From an uncultured Hungatella sp. (GTDB taxonomy: Bacteria > Bacillota > Clostridia > Lachnospirales > Lachnospiraceae), in NCBI GenBank assembly GCA_910577935.1, contig CAJTOT010000039.1, positions 1 to 30,132 on the forward strand: a stretch of DNA of 30,132 bases, given 5' to 3'. Of the stretch, positions 25,112 to 30,132 are shown one piece after another. The translations under genes were made by a program, and so were the position numbers. Positions within the stretch are counted from its first letter, which is position 1. Every line of letters starts with the position of its first letter. The notes beneath the pieces are model-generated. The model worked only from the letters and a program-made list of their open reading frames with translations, made no database searches and had not been told where the DNA came from.

Positions 25112-25151
25112 AAAAACGCCGTCTTGTCCGGACCACAGAGGCAAGACGGCG
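25112..25151 (-). terminator. Hairpin with T-tract on the minus strand
   Basis: CGCCGTCTTG (25117-25126) and CAAGACGGCG (25142-25151) form a perfect 10-base stem. The T-tract (TTTTT) occurs only when read on the minus strand. No minus-strand gene is seen, so it may instead act on the plus strand as an mRNA-end stabiliser of the importer message. A second AT-rich stem lies at 25227-25249. Confidence 0.45.
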
Positions 25152-25258
25152 GAAAATTTGACATGGACTTTTCCTGTAACTGCTCAAAAGGTATCCAAAC
25201 TGTTACCTCTGCCTGAAAAATCCCCCGAAAAATTTCCGGAAAATTTTTCATAATTTTG

Positions 25259-25287
25259 TTGACAACTGCAACAATTTGTATTATACT
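25259..25287 (+). promoter_or_regulatory. Near-consensus promoter of the tRNA cluster
   Basis: TTGACA and TATACT are spaced by exactly 17 bases. The start would fall at about 25294, five bases before the first tRNA. It is the strongest promoter match in the window. Confidence 0.9.
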
Positions 25288-25298
25288 ATCAAAGGTAT

Positions 25299-25372
25299 CG
25301 AGGCGTGGCTCAGTTTGGTAGAGCGCTGCGTTCGGGACGCAGAGGCCGTGGGTTCGAATCCCGTCGCCTCGA
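25299..25372 (+). tRNA. tRNA-Pro (anticodon CGG)
   Basis: All four arms fold: acceptor CGAGGCG/CGCCTCG, anticodon stem CTGCG/CGCAG with loop TTCGGGA (anticodon CGG), and T loop GGGTTCGAATCCC. The discriminator is A. CCA is not encoded. It reads codon CCG. Confidence 0.95.
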
Positions 25373-25393
25373 TTCACTGAAATAATTACATAA

Positions 25394-25465
25394 GGCCAAT
25401 TGGTCAAGCGGTCAAGACGACGCCCTCTCACGGCGTAAACCCGGGTTCGATTCCCGGATTGGTCA
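25394..25465 (+). tRNA. tRNA-Glu (anticodon CTC)
   Basis: Acceptor GGCCAAT/ATTGGTC with one G-U pair, D-arm GGTCAAGCGGTCAAGAC, anticodon stem ACGCC/GGCGT with loop CTCTCAC (anticodon CTC), and T arm CCGGGTTCGATTCCCGG. No encoded CCA. It reads GAG. Confidence 0.95.
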
Positions 25466-25474
25466 TAGAGACAA

Positions 25475-25490
25475 GGCAGAGATATCTGCC
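25475..25490 (+). terminator. Small hairpin between tRNA-Glu and tRNA-Thr
   Basis: GGCAGA-GATA-TCTGCC, followed by GGTTTCTTTTT. It could be a weak terminator or a processing signal within the tRNA transcript. Confidence 0.35.
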
Positions 25491-25507
25491 GGTTTCTTTT
25501 TACAGGC

Positions 25508-25580
<73 letters not shown>

Positions 25581-25607
25581 TTGAGAATAAGGGGTTTTAG
25601 AAGGCAA

Positions 25608-25650
25608 AAAAGTGCGTAAACATCGGGGTTTACGCACTTTTACGTTTTTT
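25608..25650 (+). terminator. Intrinsic terminator of the tRNA cluster
   Basis: AAAAGTGCGTAAA and TTTACGCACTTTT form a 13-base perfect stem with an 8-base loop, followed by ACGTTTTTT. Confidence 0.9.
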
Positions 25651-25660
25651 CTCTATAAGT

Positions 25661-25738
25661 CTTACATAACGGCTATGTAAGTCTTCTGTAAGCAAAATTG
25701 GGGGAAAATGGCCGTTTTTGTGGGGGAAAGAAAATGGC
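25661..25738. repeat. Short inverted and direct repeats before the integrase fragment
   Basis: CTTACATA-ACGGC-TATGTAAG is a perfect 8-base inverted repeat. GGGGGAAAATGGC (25700-25712) recurs as GGGGGAAAGAAAATGGC (25722-25738). Lying between a tRNA cluster and an integrase remnant, these could be recombinase arm-type sites. That is a guess. Confidence 0.35.
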
Positions 25739-25812
25739 ATAAAAACCATAAAAAAGGGGTTTTCCGAAAGCTGCATTAGGATTTCCATAATTAGGACAAG
25801 GAGGAAATTCTT

Positions 25813-26064
25813 ATGGCAAAACTGATTATTACCTACGGTGATCACAAAGGAAGAGTCCGCGCCAGAACGACAGTGGAGTATGTTGACGGCTCCAGGGGAC
25901 GACTGGAAGCCTATGGAGGAAGCAAGAGAGAGGCAAAGGTAAACTTAGAGGAAAAAATTGAGGAGAGGAACAATGAGATTCGATATGGCAAGCAGAAGCG
26001 GGCAGGAGATATAACCTTGGCATTTCTTTTGAATCATGATAGTTCTGTATATACGCTCGTTTAA
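25813..26064 (+). pseudogene. Truncated integrase (tyrosine recombinase) N-terminal fragment
   Basis: An 83-residue frame with a strong ribosome site (AAGGAGG). The first part reads like the N-terminal arm-binding domain of tyrosine integrases: beta strands and a tract of alternating charge (YGGSKREAKVNLEEKIEE). Then comes GDITLAFLL, close to the "g..TLaea...W" start of the core-binding domain, and the match ends there. The catalytic Arg/His/Tyr domain is absent. Its place just past three tRNA genes is typical of integrated elements. A free-standing small protein cannot be excluded. Confidence 0.5.
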
Positions 26065-26066
26065 CA

Positions 26067-26095
26067 TTGAATTGCCTGGGAAAACTTGTTATACT
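26067..26095 (+). promoter_or_regulatory. Promoter of the AAA/nuclease pseudogene
   Basis: TTGAAT and TATACT are spaced by 17 bases, about 30 bases before the ATG at 26126. Confidence 0.6.
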
Positions 26096-26125
26096 ATGGA
26101 TAGAAGAAAGGGGGCATAAACAATT

Positions 26126-26977
26126 ATGGCAAGAATCATTGGTATTGGACATCAGGATTTTACCGAACTGATTGCAAGCGGCTGTTTTTATGTGGACAAG
26201 ACAGAGTTCATTCGGGAGTGGTGGGAAAACCAGGATGTGGTTACTTTGATTGCCCGCCCCCGCCGTTTTGGAAAAACGCTGAATATGAGTATGCTGGAGC
26301 GATTTTTCTCTGTAGAATATAAAGGGCAAGGGAGGATATTTGAAGGTCTCTCTATATGGAAAGATAAAATATTTCAGGAACTTCAAGGAACTTATCCCGT
26401 GATTGCGCTTAGTTTCGCTGATGTGAAGGAAGTAAAATTCAACTTTTAAAACAAACCCATATCTTTTTAGAGCTGTCATGACTGGAATTACAAGGATCAG
26501 CAGAGAATCTGTTTTTTCTGATCTGAATAATCTGACGGTAATAACGACAACATCCGAGATGTTTGAGGACTCCTTTGGATTTACACAACAGGAGGTATGG
26601 AACGCCTTGGAGGAATATGGCTTGTCTGCACAAAAAGAATCGGTGAAGGCATGGTATGACGGTTTTGTTTTTGGTAAAAAAAGGGATATTTATAATCCCT
26701 GGTCAATCATCAATTATCTAAAAACGCAAAAACTATCCTGCTATTGGGCCAATACCAGCAGCAACAGCTTAGTGGGAAAGCTGATCCGGGAGGGGAGTCC
26801 GGCTGTAAAAGAGACTATGGAGGAGCTTTTGAAAGGACGGAAACTTTGTACAACCATTGATGAGCAGATTGTTTTCAGTCAGTTAGAGTACAGCGAGAGC
26901 GCTGTGTGGAGTCTGTTTCTGATAGGATTAGAAAATATGGTTTTGGATTTGAAGGCAAGAGTGTTCTGATTGGATAA
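26126..26977 (+). pseudogene. AAA-ATPase-like / PD-(D/E)XK nuclease family protein, broken by deletions
   Basis: The N-terminus (GIGHQDFTELIASGCFYVDKTEFI, then the P-loop ARPRRFGKTLNMSMLERFF) is the hallmark of the large AAA-ATPase-like/DUF1703 family, usually over 500 residues. It stops at 26449. From about 26439 another frame continues with NPYLFRAVMTGITRISRESVFSDLNNL, the middle of the same family, and runs to 26969. A third frame then gives RKYGFGFEGKSVLIG and a stop at 26977, the family's C-terminal end. The Walker B region between the first two pieces and most of the nuclease domain are missing. So there are two deletions with frame changes. Such genes are abundant and recombine often in gut Firmicutes and Bacteroidetes. 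Confidence 0.85.
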
Positions 26978-27038
26978 ATACCGTGAAAACTAACACTGCG
27001 AGGATTTATGATTTTTAGCAAGAAAGGGAGATAGAAAA

Positions 27039-27466
27039 ATGATGGAAGATAAGCTTAATTATGCGAGAGATAATGGAACAATTTATGCCACACAGAATAA
27101 TGGAGACAATACCAATAGCTTGGATATTATTTTAAAAGAAGTTATGGAAAATTTATCAGGTATAACCGCAAATTGATACAGTAAATTGTGTTAAATATGC
27201 AGATTATATCTATAATATTATTAGAATCAAAAAAGAAGATGATATGTTTTGCCGTCATTTATCGGTAAAAGAAGCCGCTTTGGTATTTAAGGAAGTTGGT
27301 AAATATGATTTATCAAAGAGACTTTTAGATACTATTATTTCATGTTATCAAAATGATACTGACGAAAGCAAATTGAACCTGAGGAAAAGCTGCTAAATTG
27401 TATCATGATTTGAAACATCCCTTGGAGGAACCGGGACATCCCGGCTCTTTGTATGATATTGCTTGA
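27039..27466 (+). pseudogene. Frameshifted AT-rich gene of unknown function
   Basis: A 45-codon frame with a ribosome site (AAAGGGAG) starts MMEDKLNYARDNGTIYATQNN. A second frame takes over near 27169 and reads DTVNCVKYADYIYNIIRIKK to a stop at 27396. A third near 27386 ends ...AAKLYHDLKHPLEEPGHPGSLYDIA at 27466. Codon use is AT-rich, unlike the flanking core genes. The N-terminal "GTIYATQNNGDN" style is common at the start of NTPases and effector proteins linked to phage defence, but no domain is identifiable. Together the pieces suggest one gene of ~140 residues with two frameshifts. Confidence 0.5.
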
Positions 27467-27517
27467 GAGGACGCAGAATAAGTAGTAAGATAGAGAAAAC
27501 GTATTCAGGAGAGGTTT

Positions 27518-28123
27518 ATGTGCGGCAGATATTATCTAGATGACGAGACAGCAGGGGAAATCGAAAAGCTGATCAGGCAGGTAGATAAGAAGTTAAGGCA
27601 GGATTCCATGGCGGCCATCAGAAAGATTACAGAAAAAGACATGTATCCCACCCAGATGGCTCCCGTTCTGGCAGGAAAGGGCAGCGCTCCCTGCTGTGAA
27701 TGGCAGAGATGGGGATTCCCCGGCTTTCAGGGAAAACAGGTGATCTTTAACGCCAGATGTGAATCCGCCATGGAAAAGCCGATGTTTCGTGACAGTATCC
27801 GTCATGGACGTATCGTGATTCCTGCCGCATGGTTTTATGAGTGGAACCAGAGGAAGGAAAAGAACACCTTTTACAGAAAGGATACATCGGTTTTGTTTAT
27901 GGCGGGGTGCTGCAGGCAGTATGAGGATGGAGTCCGTTTTGTGATCCTCACCACCGGAGCCAATGCTTCCATGAAGCCTGTCCATGACCGGATGCCGCTG
28001 ATTCTGGAAGAGAAGGAGATTGTTCCATGGATTCTGGATGAAGAAAAGGCAGAAGGAATCCTTCATAAGACGCCCTGTCTTCTGGAGAGAAGATCCGATT
28101 ATGAACAGCTGACATTGTTTTAG
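27518..28123 (+). CDS. SRAP (YedK/HMCES) family abasic-site shielding protein
   Basis: A 201-residue SOS response-associated protein. After removal of Met1 the catalytic Cys2 (MCGRYY) would bond covalently to abasic sites in single-stranded DNA. Other active-site residues are seen in FNARCES, in the Glu of AAWFYEWNQ, and in the His of PVHDRMPLIL. Length is typical. The start has AGGAGAGG upstream. It lies immediately upstream of a LexA-box-controlled Y-family polymerase gene, which fits a DNA-damage module, although no LexA box is seen before this gene itself. Confidence 0.93.
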   Translation: MCGRYYLDDETAGEIEKLIRQVDKKLRQDSMAAIRKITEKDMYPTQMAPVLAGKGSAPCCEWQRWGFPGFQGKQVIFNARCESAMEKPMFRDSIRHGRIVIPAAWFYEWNQRKEKNTFYRKDTSVLFMAGCCRQYEDGVRFVILTTGANASMKPVHDRMPLILEEKEIVPWILDEEKAEGILHKTPCLLERRSDYEQLTLF

Positions 28124-28185
28124 CGTATTGTTTTCGTGTCAGAGTATGTCCAAAAGGGTATGGCAGAAATTACCGGTTGTAATGA

Positions 28186-28197
28186 GAACATATGTTT
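28186..28197 (+). promoter_or_regulatory. LexA (DinR-type) box 1 upstream of the Y-family polymerase
   Basis: GAACATATGTTT, flanked by A and G, matches the Gram-positive SOS box CGAACnnnnGTTCG at most positions. It lies just upstream of TATATAG, a likely -10 element at 28203. Confidence 0.75.
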
Positions 28198-28220
28198 GCT
28201 AGTATATAGATACAGGAGGT

Positions 28221-28232
28221 GAACATACGTTT
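28221..28232 (+). promoter_or_regulatory. LexA (DinR-type) box 2 overlapping the start codon
   Basis: GAACATACGTTT lies 35 bases after box 1, between the AGGAGG ribosome site and the TTG start. It shares all but one base with box 1. Confidence 0.65.
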
Positions 28233-29493
28233 GAAAAAGATCATTTTTCATATTGATGTCAACTCAGCCTTCCTCTCCTGGGAGGCTGTTTATCGTCTGG
28301 CCCATAAAGGGGGGAGACAGGACTTAAGGTCCATTGCTTCCGCCGTAGGAGGGGACGCGGCCCTGCGGCACGGAATCATTCTGGCAAAATCCATTCCGGC
28401 GAAGAAGTATGGAGTGAAAACAGGGGAGGCAGTATGGGAGGCCAGAAGGAAATGTCCCGGGTTAGTGGTGGTGCCGCCTAATTACGGGCTGTATGAGAAA
28501 TGTTCCGCGGCATTTATAGAAATTCTCCGGGATTATTCCGATGTGGTGGAGCAGTACAGTATCGATGAGGCTTTTGTGGATATGAGCGCCAGCTGCCATT
28601 TGTTTGGCACGCCGGAGGAAACGGCGGTGAAGATCAAGGAACGGATTCATAAAACTTTGGGATTTACGGTTAATATCGGGATTTCAGAGAATAAGCTCCT
28701 TGCCAAGATGGCTTCTGACTTTCAAAAACCGGATCGGGTACATACCCTGTACCCGGGAGAGATAAAAGAGAAAATGTGGCCCCTTCCGGTGTCAGACCTG
28801 TTTTTTGTGGGGAGGGCTACGGCGAAAAAGCTGTTTTCTGTCGGGATACGGACCATAGGAGAGCTGGCGGCAGCAGACCCCGGATGGCTTAAGGGGCTTC
28901 TAAAAAAACACGGGGAAGTGATCTGGGGATTTGCCAACGGGGTGGACTTATCCCCGGTTCTTGGGGAGGCCCAGGCCAATAAAGGGTACGGAAACAGTAC
29001 CACCACCCCTGCGGACGTGACAGATGTGAAAACGGCGGATAAGGTTCTGCTGGCTCTTAGCGAAACCGTTGGCGCCCGCCTGCGCCTGGATGGGGTCAGG
29101 GCAGGGATGATTTCCGTGGGAATCCGGTATTCCGATCTTTCCCATGCTTCCCGTCAAAAGATCTTGTACGATGCCACGAATGTGACCATGGAGATCTATA
29201 GGGCAGCCCGCCGGCTGTTTCGGGAATTGTGGGATGGCAGGCCGGTCCGGCACTTAGGGGTGCATACAGCCAGAATAAGCGACGGACAATCTTGCAGGCA
29301 GGGCAGCCTGCTTGACGTGATTGACTATGAGAAGATTTCCAGGCTGGATGAAACGGTTGATGAGATCAGGAACTGCTATGGGACAGACGCGGTGAAACGG
29401 GCTGTATTTTTAGGTCAGAATATCGACCACATGAGCGGCGGTATATCCAGGGAGAAGAGAAGCGTTGACTATGATAAAATCGAGATCGGGTAG
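28231..29493 (+). CDS. Y-family DNA polymerase (DinB/UmuC type)
   Basis: A 420-residue translesion polymerase. The catalytic acids are D9 in FHIDVNSAFLSWEA, and D112 and E113 in YSIDEAFVDMS. The thumb helix-hairpin-helix region is FFVGRATAKKLFSVGIRTIGEL, followed by a little-finger domain to the end. The usual steric-gate position after the first Asp motif reads SAFLSWE rather than the common SFFASVE. An in-frame GTG at 28219 overlaps the AGGAGG site, so TTG at 28231, 11 bases from it, is the better start; homology begins there. Two LexA boxes imply SOS induction. It is followed after 11 bases by a small unknown gene. Confidence 0.92.
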   Translation: MKKIIFHIDVNSAFLSWEAVYRLAHKGGRQDLRSIASAVGGDAALRHGIILAKSIPAKKYGVKTGEAVWEARRKCPGLVVVPPNYGLYEKCSAAFIEILRDYSDVVEQYSIDEAFVDMSASCHLFGTPEETAVKIKERIHKTLGFTVNIGISENKLLAKMASDFQKPDRVHTLYPGEIKEKMWPLPVSDLFFVGRATAKKLFSVGIRTIGELAAADPGWLKGLLKKHGEVIWGFANGVDLSPVLGEAQANKGYGNSTTTPADVTDVKTADKVLLALSETVGARLRLDGVRAGMISVGIRYSDLSHASRQKILYDATNVTMEIYRAARRLFRELWDGRPVRHLGVHTARISDGQSCRQGSLLDVIDYEKISRLDETVDEIRNCYGTDAVKRAVFLGQNIDHMSGGISREKRSVDYDKIEIG

Positions 29494-29504
29494 GAGGGAG
29501 ACGT

Positions 29505-29816
29505 ATGGCATTTGGAGTCGGCATCCATTCTCCACAGCCGGACAGGGGAGGCGTCAGGGGAACCCAGAAGAAGGCTGCCTGTGAGTGTTGGTTTACCAGT
29601 ACCGGGAGGATGATACCGCTGATGTTGAAAATAGAAGATGAGGACGGTCAGATTCAGACCATCCGAAGGATCAGGGTTCATTCCCAGGAGAAACGAATGT
29701 ACGCGGGGATTCCTTCCATCGAATATGACTGCACACTGTTTGCCTGGAACCGGGAAATAAGGGCATGGCTCATTTATTACCAGACAGAAAACCGGTGGGT
29801 ATTATGTGTTCCATAA
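29505..29816 (+). CDS. Small protein of unknown function following the Y-family polymerase
   Basis: A 103-residue frame with a good ribosome site (AGGAGGG) and codon use like its upstream neighbour. No signal peptide or membrane helix. From about residue 38 it reads as a compact beta-rich domain (PLMLKIEDEDGQIQTIRRIRV, then YDCTLFAWNREIRAWLIYYQ), ending RWVLCVP. I do not recognise the family. The 11-base gap to the polymerase gene suggests co-transcription under LexA, hence a role as a polymerase partner or other damage-response factor. Confidence 0.75.
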   Translation: MAFGVGIHSPQPDRGGVRGTQKKAACECWFTSTGRMIPLMLKIEDEDGQIQTIRRIRVHSQEKRMYAGIPSIEYDCTLFAWNREIRAWLIYYQTENRWVLCVP

Positions 29817-29890
29817 GCGTTTGGATTTTTACCTGTTATTTTTAGAAGGTCTGGTCTCACAAAGGAGAAAATATTTTTTTCATAGTTTCC

Positions 29891-30023
29891 TATAATTTAG
29901 GTAACAGTTCAGACGGAAAGGAATTTGATAAGAATATTAGGCGTGAAGCTGGCTTGTAAGATAAAATTTTTGTCAAATTCCACATCGAATGGACATCCGA
30001 TGCTTCTTGTCTGAGCTGTTACT
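29891..30023 (+). ncRNA. Structured RNA candidate: three-way-junction element
   Basis: TATAAT (29891-29896) is followed at once by a nested fold. P1 is GTAACAGTTCAGAC (29901-29914) with GTCTGAGCTGTTAC (30009-30022), 14 pairs including one wobble. Inside, P2 pairs 29920-29935 with 29966-29981, 16 pairs with two wobbles, closing a 30-base loop. P3 is CATCG (29983-29987) with CGATG (29998-30002). The junction strands are GGAAA, A and CTTCTT. This resembles a riboswitch or small RNA, but I cannot match it to a named class. Confidence 0.6.
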
Positions 30024-30056
30024 AATTTAGACAGTGACATATGCTGCTGATGACCG

Positions 30057-30129
30057 TGTTATAATAGGGACAAGTTAGAGGAACCCAGTAAAATCAAGGG
30101 GTTGCACTAACTTGTCCCCTTATTTTTTT
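30057..30129 (+). terminator. Extended -10 element and a strong terminator hairpin
   Basis: TGTTATAAT (30057-30065) is an extended -10 box. GGGACAAGTTAG (30067-30078) pairs perfectly with CTAACTTGTCCC (30107-30118); an inner AACCC/GGGTT stem and a 12-base loop cap it, and a T-tract follows (CTTATTTTTTT). It could terminate the upstream RNA, or form a ~60-base small RNA of its own. CTAATTT at 30022-30028 can pair with AAGTTAG (30072-30078), a possible antiterminator. Confidence 0.65.
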
Positions 30130-30132
30130 GCC

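Noticed and set aside
25630..25845. Minus-strand 71-codon frame over the tRNA terminator
   Set aside because: It lies over the terminator and short repeats, is Phe/Leu-rich, and has no support in start signal or family.
29470..30132. Group II intron or retron at the right edge
   Set aside because: There is no intron 5' consensus, no reverse transcriptase frame, and no clear branching-G motif in the part visible.

Overview
The window looks like a chromosome segment of a GC-rich gut Clostridia, most likely Lachnospiraceae. This rests on three things: the gene order pyrH-frr-uppS-cdsA-dxr-rseP-ispG-polC, a PolC-type replicative polymerase, and heavy use of G/C-ending codons. It is read from gene content only; no species is claimed.

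Left edge (1-600): the 3' end of a large serine recombinase, followed within about 100 bases by the last 45 codons of an ABC exporter ATPase with no upstream part. This looks like the right end of an integrated element that interrupted the exporter gene.

Queuosine salvage (638-3214): a promoter, a preQ1-I riboswitch aptamer (701-735) and a possible attenuator precede three overlapping genes: a nucleoside hydrolase, an ECF transporter S component and a small radical SAM protein. The set matches the QueK-QrtT-QueL pathway described in Clostridioides difficile (queuosine to queuine, queuine uptake, queuine to preQ1).

3259-6595: aroD (type I dehydroquinase), an ATC-hydrolase family protein, and a FecCD-type permease with its ATPase but no binding protein, closed by a terminator. 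The gap at 6541-7203 holds an array of 39-base units, most of which can fold as a hairpin.

7204-19991: a cytoplasmic S10 carboxypeptidase-like protein, then pyrH, frr, uppS, cdsA, dxr, rseP, ispG and polC. Between rseP and ispG lie two 109-base direct repeats whose internal inverted repeats interleave like a pseudoknot.

20018-25077: a nucleoside ABC importer (BMP-type lipoprotein, double ATPase, two permeases), with strong hairpins after the lipoprotein gene. Next come three tRNA genes (Pro-CGG, Glu-CTC, Thr-CGT) behind a near-consensus promoter.

25650-27470 is an AT-richer graveyard: a truncated integrase, an AAA/PD-(D/E)XK pseudogene with two deletions, and a frameshifted unknown gene. 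From 27518 there is a DNA-damage module: an SRAP (YedK/HMCES) protein, a Y-family polymerase with two LexA-type boxes, and a small unknown protein. The last 230 bases hold an unassigned, highly structured RNA candidate ending in an intrinsic terminator.
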